Assembly (NCBI GenBank): GCA_934045905.1
Contig: OW203762.1
Span: 13,424,345 to 13,488,344, forward strand
Length of the DNA stretch: 64,000 nt
Direction: 5' to 3'
Source of the DNA: Leuctra nigra
Lineage: Eukaryota > Arthropoda > Insecta > Plecoptera > Leuctridae
Position 1 is the stretch's first letter, and every line of letters starts with the position of its first letter. Positions 24,774 through 36,500 of the stretch are shown piece after piece. Position numbers and translations under genes: made by a program. Below the pieces are notes generated by a model. It saw only the letters and a program-made list of their open reading frames with translations, searched no databases and had not been told where the DNA came from.

Positions 24774-25145
24774 CCCCCCCCCCCCCCCCCCCCTGGATTT
24801 CAGGTAAACATAAACATGTTGTGGTAGTTTCACATATAGTTTCATTTTGTACACAAAAAACTCAAAAAACTCAATTTCAAAGTCTTAAAAAACCACAAAA
24901 AATGCCCTGTGGGGCAAGGTAGGGGGGGGGGGGGGAGGACATGCCCCCCCCCCCCCCCCTCCCAAAGTGTCAAATTTAAAAAAGATTTAGTATTTCAACA
25001 AAATACACCAAATAACGTCTCAAAATTGATTTTAAAGTGTCCAAAAATCAAAAAGGCGGGGGGCACCCTCCCCCCCCCCCCCCCCCTTCGCCTGTTTAAA
25101 ATTGTTTTCATTGCCTTGCCCCCCCCCCGGCAGAAATCATGCGGA
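24774..25145. mobile_element. G/C-tract element related to hAT family 1
   Basis: Carries C20 (24774-24793), G14 (24922-24935), C16 (24944-24959) and C17 (25070-25086). Shared words include GCCCTGTGGGGCAAGG, CAAAATTGATTTTAAAGTGT and GGCAGAAATCATGC, the complements of words in the hAT element at 12446-12944. The flanks hold AAGATAAC (left) and AAGATAAG (right), a 7-of-8 match that could be an old target duplication. The tips themselves are not well matched. Confidence 0.55.
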
Positions 25146-25886
25146 CGCCCAAGATAAGTTTATCATTTGAGCTTGAGTAACTTAGACGTTCGTGTGATAT
25201 TCGTTGATTGAACGAACACCTGTAATTGTATCCTTCCCAAAGAACTACTTTATTATAGGAACTTCCTCCTGGTTTAGATCCGATAGGCTTATAGTCACGG
25301 GTTGCTTCTTTATCGACCTCAAAATTACCTTTTTACAATGTAATAATTCATTCACCTTTAAACACCATCGCGGTTCTCATTTGCCCAACACCTCATACTA
25401 AATATCGTCCTGACACTAAAACATCATATTAAAAACGTGTTATTTTCATTCACAGTCCCTAAAACACTCCTTCACTAAACCTGAATGCGCATCAAAGCAT
25501 CCAGTTCCACTTCGTAAATTATTTTACCGAGTAATAATTAGTAATTACCAATTGAACTATAGCGGTTTTTTCTGTAAATAGTCCTCTTGTTCGTTCTTAT
25601 TTTGACATGATGCAGCATTTATATGAAAGTTTTGCAGGTAGCAATACATTGATTCATTGTCAAAAGAAGAACGCAAATAAGAATTTATACTACATCTTTG
25701 TTGGACAATAATACGGGTAAGTTTAATTTTAATTTAAATCCCATATGTACCATATACTTCCGCATGTGATTGGAAATAAACTGCACCGGAGTACTCAAAG
25801 GACTGATTGTATTCTAGTGAAGTGGAGTTCAAAGAGACACGTGTAAAGGGCGTTGAGACTCGTCATCCAGCATCCTTGCCAGGTAA
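25146..25886. other. non-coding stretch, no gene seen
   Basis: AT-rich sequence leading up to the TTAA that bounds the next element. No exon was recognised. Confidence 0.55.
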
Positions 25887-25914
25887 TTAACCACTAGAAC
25901 GCTCCGCCTCCTGA

Positions 25915-26000
25915 TACGTCACGAGTCACGTGACCCAAGTGGCGGGAACATGGTTGTGGGCCAGCTCGTCGCCGCGCGCCATTAGAACACATAGGGAAGT
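25915..26000 (+). promoter_or_regulatory. promoter-like patch with palindromic E-box
   Basis: Contains the full palindrome GTCACGTGAC at 25925-25934, preceded by a CRE-like TACGTCAC. A CpG-rich stretch (GTCGCCGCGCGCC) follows. It lies about 100 bases upstream of the THAP ATG at 26040, the expected place for its promoter. USF/MITF-type bHLH factors bind this palindrome in general; occupancy here is unknown. Confidence 0.4.
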
Positions 26001-26039
26001 CAGTTCGGTTGATTCAAAAATCGTATTTCAGTGGCGAAA

Positions 26040-26243
26040 ATGGTACCGAAATGTGTTGTGTCGGGGTGTTACATCAGCACAAAAGTTCCCTGAATAACAT
26101 TTCATAGATTTTCTAGTAACATTGCTGTGAGAAAAGAGAGAATTATAAGAATTCGATTGAACGAACGGCCGTTTGCTGTGTTGGCAAAGCGACCGTGTTT
26201 TATTTGCTTGTTTAATTCCCTATACATGTACATAATTCCCTAA
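26040..26243 (+). pseudogene. THAP zinc-finger N-terminus, interrupted
   Basis: Translation from ATG 26040 gives MVPKCVVSGC at once, matching the THAP-domain opening with its first Cys pair (residues 5 and 10). An in-frame TGA stops it at codon 18 (26091-26093). Past the stop the same frame continues TFHRFSSN, then RKERIIRI, which are the THAP FHRF motif and the following helix. The usually conserved tryptophan of that helix appears as arginine. The frame closes at 26241-26243 without the later Cys/His ligands. THAP domains bind DNA in transcription factors and in P, Kolobok and related transposases. The stop, the missing half and the flanking transposon tips indicate a dead transposase or a remnant first exon. 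Confidence 0.7.
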
Positions 26244-26855
26244 CTTGACTCATTTGATCATCCTGATATATAGGTGATTACCAAGTGCAATGCCTTCATA
26301 CCTTCATACCTAGACGAAAATATTTACTTACTTCTAGTTTAGACCTACAAGAGTAAAAAATACCACCAACAAACTGTTTGTAGGTAAGTGGGTGGGTATA
26401 GGTAGGTATGTAGAAATAATCAACAAACCGTCAATAAATCCGTGAATAATAAACATCCGTAATAAAAATAACGTTCACCAGTGAATTATTCCTATTTAGT
26501 ATAGGTACCTATAGATTGCTTACATAAATGTAGAGAGTAAGAAATATTCAGCTTCCCGCGCTAGCAAAAGCCAGGAATCAACACATTTGTCTGAAGTCCA
26601 TATCTCGGTATAATATCCACTCACCAACAAACTATAACATTCTTTGAGTAGCCAATGGCCTTTCTACTTGCCTACATACTTCATAAAATAACTTTGATTA
26701 AAACAATATAACTTTTTTAACGATTTTATCCACGTAAGTTGCTGCAGGAATCTTACGGCATCCTTGTTGGCCGGCAGAACTTGGGCCACGACAAAGCTGC
26801 CCCCTAGCGGCTGAGACGCGAACAAAAGTTAACTCCGCCCCGTTCTAGTGGTCAA

Positions 26856-28920
26856 TTGCTCCATCTCCGAGACTAAACACTCTCATGACTGCCTTGATAC
26901 CTTCCCCCTCCCATGAGCGCGGATAATTAACTAATTACATCAACGCCAATTAGCAGTCTTTGTAAACATTGTATCTGTGACGTGAGATGTTCGGAGCGAG
27001 ATCTTCACGACAGGTGGCTGCGTGGTGGACCACATTCCACAGCTTCCCCTCCAGCTGATCTCCAGCCTCCAGGCATGCTGGAGACAGTGGCGTTGGAAGT
27101 AGAGCAGTCTTTCGGGAGACCCAGCGCGGGCGTGATCGTTCAGAATAACTCTCGGTTGGCGACAAATATATAAGTGGTTCGTGTTAGTGTAGGTATTAAT
27201 TAAATTATCTCATCAACAGTGTAGCAACAAGCAAAACAATGTGTAGATAAAATGTGTTGATAAAATAAATGCCATAGATAATATAATAATTCATAATGCT
27301 GATTTTGTATTACGAACCTCTGAGTGAAACACCTTGATACAATACAATTAATATCAACCATATTGATGATGTATTTTGGTTCCTTGATGATTTCAAATGG
27401 CATTAAATGAAGTCATTTTCATGGCAATGTAATGTTGTACAGGAACTCCAAATCCGTCGTTTCAAATAAATAGAATTAAAATAATTTTCCATATACTGGC
27501 CCAGAATTAGAATATAAATCCAAAATCACAGTTTGAAACCTTTTGCATGTTTTTTGCTACCAATCATTTTATTACATTGCCAAAAAGAATCCGTCCCAAA
27601 ACAGTTCAACCTTTTTTTATAGACACAAAACTTGAGCCTCGTATCTGTACAAAAGTAGGAACATCTTTTCAATCACTTTTGTTTGATAACTACAACGCAT
27701 TTCAACTCACCCCGTGTCGATGGGTGTTTGAAATCTCATCGCCTTCATCTCGTACGTCTCAGCTCGAGCACATGGATCACCCCCATCAGCCCGCTATCTC
27801 CGGCGGAGCGATCAGAGCCGCGTGGGGTGCACACGTCTCTGCCCAAGGTGTGAAGTGGGGGGGGGGGGGGGGGCAAGAGGGGTTGGAATGGATGGTGGCA
27901 ATCAAGGGGGATATTGGAACCCAGGAAACTTATCGTGGGGGAGGGGGAGGAGCATCGTGATATGGAAAACTATGAGAAGCTCATCGATTTCCTTTTCTTT
28001 CCGTTCGCGGAGGCTATGTTTTTTGCGTAAATTGAGTTCAAGAAAAAATGTTAGGCGATTTATTTCAGTCTCATTCAGGGGAAGGGAGACAGATTCCGTC
28101 AACTTATTCAGTAACTGATGGCCAAAGTGCTATCTTAATCGTATACATTCTTTTACACTCGACGCAATTAAAATAAATTTACGATTACGGATAAATTTCG
28201 TACGCGTAATGGGGCCCACACTTTTGGCAAATATATTATTGTACATTTTAAGATAAAGCATAATTTTGTATACGAAATGAGACCCTTGAGAACAATTCCA
28301 CGCAAACTATTATGCAAATTGCAGTTCTATCTTCGCCAAGTACTGAAGTTTCGTAAGTGCACTGAACTCTCAATTAGAAGCCCCAGTTCGATGTCTTGCT
28401 CTCAATTTCCACGCAGTTATCTCGGTAGAACTAGCGTGAAGGTAAAGGCTGGGAGGGTTCCCCTACTAATTGGCCACAAGGTTGTGTTCTGTGAGCCTTG
28501 CGTTACTTATCGGCATAATAAGACGTAGGTATGCTCTGATGCAGAACTTATACGTTTCTTGTTACATAATGAAAAAGATCTATCAGCATAAAACTTGCTG
28601 TGTCGCAGAGCATTTTTTAACGGGCAGCCAGACTAAGATTGGATTAAATTGGATATAGTTATGAATGTGCATTTTAAAAAATTTCATTCATAAATAGTAC
28701 CTACATATATTTATATATTTGTTTTCCATAGATATGAAACCGCTTATGAACTGCAAAAACCGTAACGAATCCAATATTTAACAAAATACCTTCTATAAGC
28801 TTCTAGGGAGCAAGTTACGTACGAAATTACGTTAGCAACGCGTGAAAACAGTACTAAAAATCCATAAAATCGAATCTATTTCTTGTGTGATAGCACACCG
28901 TTATCAATTCTACTTTAAAA
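26856..28920. other. mostly non-coding, unrecognised GC-rich patch and G run
   Basis: A GC-rich patch at 26950-27175 has open frames on both strands. I recognise no domain and see no matched splice sites, so I do not call a gene. A run of 17 G at 27857-27873 sits in a G-rich block (27830-27960) resembling the other G/C-tract fragments. The rest is AT-rich. Confidence 0.45.
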
Positions 28921-28929
28921 AATGACCGT

Positions 28930-29290
28930 GCCGTGTGTCAAGCAAGCCGCATGCCGCAAGAGCGGGTTAATTCATGGCATTCCCACGTGGCCGACGAGTA
29001 AAGCGAACATCGCAGTAAATAACGCCGTCTGCCGGCTAGCTTGCATGTCGAGGTTATTGTTACGTCGTCGTCGGTGGCGGGAAAAGAACATTCCATTTCT
29101 CCTCGCACGCCGGCATCGTTTAAAAACAGCTCGCTCGTGGGCTCGCCTCGCGTGCGCCGCGCTCATTGGTCGAGAGCGAGCACGTGACGGGTGGTGTGAC
29201 ACGACGGCGACCAATCGCAGCCCGACTGGCGAGTAATACCGTTACAGCTGTGCGGTCGGCAAGGTAGACCAGCTAGACGAGACAACTGGC
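28930..29290. promoter_or_regulatory. CpG-rich island with CCAAT boxes and E-boxes
   Basis: About 330 bases of CpG-rich DNA in AT-rich surroundings. It contains CACGTG at 28984-28989 and 29181-29186, an inverted CCAAT box (ATTGG, 29165-29169) and a direct CCAAT box (29211-29215). A weak donor, AAG|GTAGAC, follows near 29261. This is the composition of a TATA-less promoter with a first non-coding exon. Both strands are possible. No protein start with an open frame of note follows. Confidence 0.5.
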
Positions 29291-29299
29291 GGACAAGAT

Positions 29300-29794
29300 T
29301 GAAATGATCTCTGATCTTGATTGATTGTTATTCGAGGCAGCGAATACGCAAGCGTGGGACCCGGAAGATGGATTCATTGAAGATATTGAAGAAGAAATGT
29401 CAATTTACTTTTCTACGGATTGTGAATTAAGAAGTTTTCCGGTGAATATCACAATTGATTAAACGAATCAATATTCGGAGAGACACAGCAGTCTGAATGG
29501 AAATAATATGCTCTTCTGTTGAAATGAATATCTGACAAGGACTCGACATCATACTCCGGGGGAAATGAGACTTGGCAAGTGGAATTAGCAGAGCTAACGC
29601 CGGCTTTGCGAGTGACTTGTGACTTTGTTATAGAGTGTTCACTGTTCAATATTCATTCCAATTACTCCACTTCTATTGTAACAGTTGTCGTATGTACATC
29701 TTGTTTTATAGCTGATATGTATACACCGTGCCCCGATGGCTCATAAAATGATAAAATGAAATATTATGTGTACACTTGTCCAATATCAAACGGT
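29300..29794. other. non-coding stretch, no gene seen
   Basis: AT-rich; no exon or bounded element recognised. Confidence 0.55.
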
Positions 29795-29948
29795 AGGTAT
29801 TCGAAAGAAACGGATTGGCTGTAAAGATTATACATGAAGTCAATGGTATAACTCGTCATCACACCTAGTATGAGCTCTATAATGTAATTCTAATAACAAG
29901 GATTGATTGTAAAGCAACCTGACCAGCAGCCAATCCGTATGGTTCACT
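29795..29948. mobile_element. MITE family M1, copy 2
   Basis: Left tip GGTATTCGAAAGAAACGG then ATTGGCTG. The right end CAGCAGCCAATCCGTATGG is the complement of the same motif, with AAGGATTGATTGT just inside, as in copies at 13084-13236 and 40919-41080. Confidence 0.7.
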
Positions 29949-30948
29949 CGCCGTTTTACTTTGGCCAAGTGTACATGAGATTCCACTTTGACGTCAATTC
30001 ATACGATGAGTAAATAATGCATTTGTATTTTACTCTCTATTCATATAGAACTTCAGTGTTAAAACGTACTGTAAACATAACGAAACACGTTTGCAGGTAT
30101 ACACCGTATAAATTCTAAGAAATACGGGGAAACACATTCATGTTATGTTATTATATCGTAAATCCAACATAGCTGAAGGATGAAATGTTTAGAATGGATT
30201 ATCTCGACCCGTTCGGTGAGGTGTTAGCAAGGTATTGGGGCACCAGGCTTAGCAATGTCGCTCAGAAGAATGTGAATGACTTATCGAGTGAATGAATGAA
30301 GAGAAACTGGGCGAGACAGTCGAGCCCACAAACAGACCTGCCAACATGACGGCTTTACATCATACTCCACGTATGATCTGGAGTATGATCTGCACTGCCA
30401 CCTTGATCCGTTGATACGAAAACAATGACGGATTTCACTTTCACATGGGAGAGAGCCGTCATTAGGTTGGTAACCCTGACACGCAGAAAGAAAGGTTGCT
30501 GTTTGTTTTATAATACGTGCCCAACAGAAAGGTGTCATCTGCATTCGAAAGCGATACAATCCCAACTCGGGCGTTTCATGAAAATACGCGATGGTAAAAT
30601 TGGACTTTTTTGTGAAACGGGAAAACACAGTGTTGTAGCTTCAAAGCAATGTAAAGGAATTGACTCATGCACAGTTTGTTTGGATGAACTCATGAGAAGG
30701 AGTGTAACCACGTGACACTTCGCAAACTCGCACCTGATTCTGACACATCATGACGTCACTCGCCAGTACTCGCTTATTCCGTGCAATGACAGGAGTCAAG
30801 CGAAGACTTCTCCAATACATCGAACTCAAGGACGCACGAATATTCACGAATCAAGTTTATTTATTATTGTGTCCGTCTCGCGACAAAGTAGTCAAGAATG
30901 AAAAGCGTAGACAATTGTTTTGAAATCTTTTATTTTCTTTGATTCTTT
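29949..30948. other. non-coding stretch, no gene seen
   Basis: Contains a small hairpin (CATACTCCA...TGGAGTATG) near 30360-30388. Overlapping ORFs at 30281-30847 have no recognised domain. Confidence 0.5.
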
Positions 30949-30950
30949 TA

Positions 30951-31115
30951 GGCTGCAAACACACTGGGCGATTTTCAGTCGCTCAGTCGCGGCGACTAAA
31001 AGACGCTTGCAGTTAGGTAGCATCGCGAGACGCGCAAAAGACGCGCGTCTAAAACTCCCCAGGGCACAAAATCGCGCGACTGAGCGATTAAAAGTCGCCC
31101 CGTGTGTTTCGCCCC
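30951..31115. mobile_element. MITE with TA-flanked inverted repeats
   Basis: 165-bp element. Left tip GGCTGCAAACACACTGGGCG, right tip complementing to GGGGCGAAACACACGGGGCG. Inner arms also pair (AGTCGCTCAGTCGCG with CGCGACTGAGCGAT). It is flanked by TA at 30949-30950 and 31116-31117. A TA duplication fits Tc1/mariner-type mobilisation. CpG content is high and there is no coding capacity. Confidence 0.75.
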
Positions 31116-31117
31116 TA

Positions 31118-33045
31118 AGTTGAGCAGGATTCAAATGTCATAATTTCGCTGGATTTGAATTTCAGCATCGGTTACATTCATAAACATGGAATAATCCAAT
31201 TGGTATTGTAACTGTGCTGTAATCTACCTGTAAGAAATTGTTCACTTCCTGACTGCCCATTTCCGATATCCTCTTCCTCCACCGCTTTTCTTAACACGAT
31301 CGTTAATAACGTACTTGAAGTTGTGTAGTTTATTTTACCTTCAGCGTAAAGAACACTCTTCAGAAAACTAAGTACAAGAAAAACGGGTTGAAATTGCCCT
31401 CTTTACTTTATAATGAGTCTAGTTTTTACTCTAGTTTATTTCTTATAATGTGAAGTTTTTCAAGCTAATCAAATGGCATCGCCCCATCCCACAAGCCAAG
31501 CCGGCGTCAGCATCGATCTTATAAGCTTGGGATAAGTTTTCCAGCACGTAATTCGCAACTTTCCTTGACAAAAACAACAATTGGCGGCCGTCTTTGACAG
31601 CAGTTTTCAAACCTTGATCATAGTTTCGCGGGGTAAGAAAATCTTGGCGGATGAGAAACGTCTAAGAATCGAACGATCAACGAAATTCTTAGAAAAATAA
31701 ATATTTCTCTCCGTCGATCTATAGGTATAAAAAGACGGGGGAGACTTGGCGAAACTTGTTTTATTTTGTTTTCGGAGTTTTTATTAAAAGTTTTTTTTCG
31801 AAAGATGAAAGTATAAAAACGTGTCGCGGACATATACGCGCTTGGATTCCTTTCGAAAACTAAAACTTTTTGATTCCGCATCTTCTTTGAGGCAACAATT
31901 TTTAATGGAATCCGCCGTCAGAAAGTGAAGTGGCTGTTTTCCGTATTTAGTTCCCCGGGTGGTGGTGGTGGTGGTGGTGGGGGGAGGGGGATACCAAAAC
32001 CTACGCGTGATTACTAATTACTAATTAGTAAGATATTATAAACACACGTTACATTACAAGCTAAGTAGCGGCTTTTCGTTAGGCTTAACACGATTATAAT
32101 TGTACCTGGAAATAAACATAAATTATCACTCAAATACTATTAAAACCATCTGTGTAGTGCTGCTTAAGATGTCAAATACTTCAGTTCTTAGCCGATTTCG
32201 CCAAAAATTGTAAAACAAAATATGAAATTTTGTCTTGATGACATTACAAACATTAAAATTGATGGAACAATTTTTAATTCCCGATTATATCGAAAGGAGA
32301 CGCTCGTATCGCTTCCTGTACCTGGCATTCACTTCACTGGTTTTTCGTGGATTTATACCGATTTTTTAATAATAATTAACTTCCCGAAATTTGACGATAG
32401 TCAGAGCTAGCCATACCCTGTTAACCTGTATATAAATAATGCTGTCAATAACCAACTAACGCAAAATACACTTACTTTAGGCGTAAACCCAACCAAAACT
32501 TCACAGTATTATTTATGCGTACGTACGATGAACTGGGCCAAGTAGATAAGCTTACTCTCTACAGTTACCTATGCGATTAATTCTTGCCTTGAAATGTGCG
32601 GAATAAGATGTGAAATGATCAACTGTCTACTCATAATCTAATCCGATTAGCAGATCGAATGATCTGATATCAATAAGCTGCTATCAGTATCTAAAGAGAA
32701 ACAGGAACCCACACTACTCACATACATTCAAGATAGTGACTCAACTACATGATACAGCATCGGGGAGAGAAGCGACCCCTCCCTACAACCATAGGTTATT
32801 TTGAACACACTTCTTAGCTTTGACAGTGAATATGAACCTCGTGAGAAGGGGGAGGTTACCCTGGTCCATCCCCTTAACATAGTTATGTTTAAACATATAG
32901 CCAGTTTTCTTAATTAGAAGATTTCAACAGTACCTAAGTTTTAAATATTAAATTTATATTTTAATACAGTATGTTTGGTGATATTAAGTCTATAGTTTAT
33001 ACGAGTTTCAAATCACCATAAATAGAGATACATTTAACGATAAGT
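31118..33045. other. non-coding stretch with GGT microsatellite
   Basis: About seven GGT units lie at 31958-31980, followed by a G-rich run. The rest is AT-rich without a recognisable exon. Confidence 0.55.
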
Positions 33046-33362
33046 AGAAAATCTGGTTTAAAATGATCACAAATTGAGGTCTCCTCACAAGTAAAAGTGG
33101 ATCAACTTCTTTAAAATATTTAAAATAGAGGTCGCATGTAAATTGAAGTGGAAGAACCAGTTTAAAATGATCACAAATAGAAAAATATTCAAGGAGAAGT
33201 GGAAGAATTGGTTTAAAATGATCATAAAAAAAATTTACAGAATTGGAAGAACTGGTTTAAAATTATCACAAATAGAAAAAAAGTGGAAGAACTGGCTTAA
33301 AATGATCGCAAATGGAGGTCTAACGAAAAGTGGAAACAAACCAGTTAAAACCGATCACAAGT
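33046..33362. repeat. degenerate tandem repeat, GTTTAAAATGATCACAAAT core
   Basis: Six or so imperfect units share AGTGGAAGAACTGGTTTAAA and AATGATCACAAATAGA. Spacing varies from about 45 to 85 bases because of internal indels. The open frame across it encodes repeats of WKNWFKM-type residues and is most simply a by-product of the repeat. The array stops just before the CpG patch at 33370. Confidence 0.8.
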
Positions 33363-33369
33363 AAGAACT

Positions 33370-33530
33370 AAGCCGCCACCCCCTGTGCGAAGGGTGCTAG
33401 ATCTTGGCAGCTGTCCAGGCGCCGCCGCGTCACTAGACATGACGTCACGGCCACGTGACTGCATCACGCCACACGCGTGACGTCACGCGCGTGACCGTGA
33501 GCTGTTAGGTAAGACATCAGGTGGTGTGAG
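33370..33530 (+). promoter_or_regulatory. CRE-rich promoter-like patch with splice donor
   Basis: A CpG-rich block with two perfect CRE palindromes TGACGTCA (33440-33447, 33478-33485), a CACGTG (33452-33457) between them and several CGCGTGA words. It is followed by CTGTTAG|GTAAGAC, a consensus 5-prime splice site with the cut after 33508. Together these fit a promoter and short non-coding first exon on the plus strand. No downstream exon was identified. The link to a gene is inference. Confidence 0.5.
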
Positions 33531-36500
33531 GTTGATAACAGAGACGAGGTTGACTCAATGCGACGATACGCAAGCGGAGGACATGAGATTACGTGTTGGG
33601 ACAACGCATTCCGGATAATGTCAAGTGCTTTCCTGTTTATATCGCGTTTTAATGGAAAATATATAATATATCACATTAATTGTAAATTACTTTTAATGGC
33701 CCAATACTGAATTTACATATTCTTTCTTCTTTTCGTCCTTTATCTTTTTGGGATGCATTCTTCTTCTTTTCTTCACGCAATGTGCTTATCTCTAACTATT
33801 TAATGTTCTTATTTTATTTTTAAATTGAAATGTTTTTTTAATTGTTAATTTGTTTCAATTTTCTTTTGTGGTTATCATATAAAATTTTGAGACTTCTTTT
33901 ATGACAGCACAAAGTTTAGTGTGACCCTCGATCCTTTTAGCTCAATCCTTTTGGACTACGGTGCTTGAGTCTATTTAATGCTATTGTTCTTGTGCAGTAA
34001 GGCCTAAATATATCTGAAGACACTCTAGGTTCATGAGTTTTTGCGTATTTATTTATGCAGTTGCCATGTGAAACTCCTGGTTTTCCTCCCTGCCTCTTCC
34101 CGCATCCTTGACTCATTTTCCGAATGCAACGAGGTAAAAATGATCCAGTTTGAATCTACCTTCAAGTGCGTGTCGCTAGAAATAATCTCTTCCTTGAGAC
34201 CACTGCCAAGTGCTAAGAATATAAACTCAACTGAACGTAACTATTGTTCAACTTTAGCCCAGACTCAACAATGCTCATCAAGATTATCAAACAACGCTCG
34301 TCAGCTACGCTGCCTGACAACACTTCAAGAAGGGTTAAAGAGAACTACGTTTAGATTCGCAATTCATCTGTATCGTTAGTTCTTGTGAGAAGCACGACTG
34401 TCAACTGCGAAGGTATAGGAAAGTAAAAATGGTTCTTACAAGTAAGTTTTGTGGAGTTTTGAGTTGAAAAATGTAATTACTTTTCTTATGACAAACAAAT
34501 TCTATAGCTATGGTAGCGGGGCACTTGAGATATTTACGTCGTTGCTTGAAATACGGGACTCCAATTCCCGCTACCAGCAAAACACTTGAACATCTGTTGT
34601 CTTAAACATTAATAATATAAAAACACTTGTTTAAATATTTTGCATTATTGAATAAAAAATTTCATTTTAAATGAATGAAACAAAGAATGATGATACCGGT
34701 TAGAAAACTGTCTTCTCGAAATTGTATGCGCTTTTCCTTAAAAAACCAATTAATAATATTCAATAAACACACAATACTCAATGTATTTCTTATCTTATAT
34801 AAACACCTTGCACAATACTTACAATTAACACAGTGCAGTCACAATTATAGCATTTAGATTCAATCAGTTGTAACAAGTGTCAAATGTCATGAAGTAACGA
34901 ATTAAATGTCTAACATTTCTCTTGTGATAGTTCAAGAGATTGAGTAGCAAATCACCTGGTGACAGGAATTGTATGCAGACTAATAAATTTCAATCATTGC
35001 TTAGCAATGACATGACAAAAAACACAAAGCATAGACAGGAAGATAATTAGAACTTCGACTTATCTTCTGCAAATACTGCATTTGTAAATAAGTAAAAAAG
35101 TGTAGTAGTATTTCACTGGCGCGACTTTTGCACAATCACTGCCAACTTCAGAATATTTGTATAATTATAAGAATGGGGAAGGAATGAAATGAAATTAATT
35201 GTCGTATACAATGGCTCAATTACCTACACTCTTGATAGTTCTGAAATAATGGTAATAACGGGAAGGTGTAAATATGTTAACTGAGCGATTACTCGCATAA
35301 TATGCAACAAGAACCGGGTATTATACCGGGGAGGTAGACGCCGGTATTATTGGCAATTACCCTGAAGACTGCGAGGGAAATGTCAGCTGCATTGTGGGGC
35401 ACGTGTGAACTAACAACTTCCAGAGATAAGGGCTGCGTTTCTCATCAACCTGCGCGCGCATACTCTCAGTCAAACTCATTAAAACGTAATTATGTCATAA
35501 AGACCCTCGATGCATGTTAATTTTCACAAGTGTCATGTTAGCTTCAAGCAGCTCGCACAACTAATTGAATTATGTAGAGGCTTTTTGACGTCATCCACAA
35601 ACAACTTGACAAAACTAAAAGCTCGCAGACGAACCAACTGAACAAAACGAACGGGGGAAGTAAAAAAGTGACATCGCTTGTTCCGTTTCCGTTGAGGAAG
35701 TTAACTTAATTTCATGTCAAATTTGAGGAGACTTTCCTCGGAGATAACTTCGTTCTTTCGTCTCTTAAATATTCAACTCTCGGGGAAAGAAAACACTTGG
35801 AAATCTCCTACAATCAATGGCGAAGAGAAAGAACTCCGCTCTGCACTCTCGTCACGTCCGCGTTCTTCACTCGCGTTGTTAATGACAATAATTCCATCGC
35901 TGAAATCTGGCGATGTTTGGAATTGTCTAATTTTCCGTCAAACTGGGCGCAATCGCGCGTTTAGCCGAGATTTCCTTTTCCCAGAGTTAAATTAACGAAA
36001 ATTATATATAATCTCGTTATGTCGACTTATGAAGACTGGTGCGACGATTTCGAATGATTTCCAGACCATTATCTCCGCCCCCTGCAGTCGAGCAAACTAG
36101 ACAATGATTTCTACCGTCATTATGCAGAATTGTCAAACACAGAGTCGGGAGCCCTCGAGGGTGGAATCAAAAGTAGGACGGGAACTAAAACTTCAGTTAC
36201 CTATTCGAGAATCTTGTACATGACTTTGTTCTCTCTTTCCTCGCTCTTCGTTCGCTCGAGATTTGCATTTAGAAGCACTCGATTACAACTGGTTTTAGTG
36301 CATCGCTGGGAACAACTTTAACATATCTCGAAGTGTACATTTAAACTCACAAATAAATGACGAAGACTTATTGAAAACGGATGCTAAAAAGTGTACGAAA
36401 CTACATGAAACACGAGTTGCAAGTCATTTTTTGTATCTAATTAATTAACTAATAGAATTGTCGTAAAACCCCTAAGCAATGCAAAAGCTCAAACTACGAA

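Larger units (their letters stand above)
25891..26851. mobile_element. decayed TTAA-type transposon carrying a THAP start (Kolobok-like)
   Basis: A 961-bp segment begins TTAA|CCACTAGAACG (TTAA at 25887-25890) and ends CGTTCTAGTGG|TCAA (26852-26855). The tips are complementary for 11 bases and the right TTAA has one change. The element contains a promoter-like patch and a THAP-domain N-terminus (26040). Two superfamilies use TTAA: piggyBac (no THAP) and Kolobok (THAP-bearing transposase). The combination favours Kolobok. Most of the transposase is absent, so the copy is an internally deleted relic. Confidence 0.6.

Noticed and set aside
26950..27175. Possible exon in either strand
   Set aside because: GC-rich and open in several frames, but I could not recognise a domain or pair a good acceptor with a donor.
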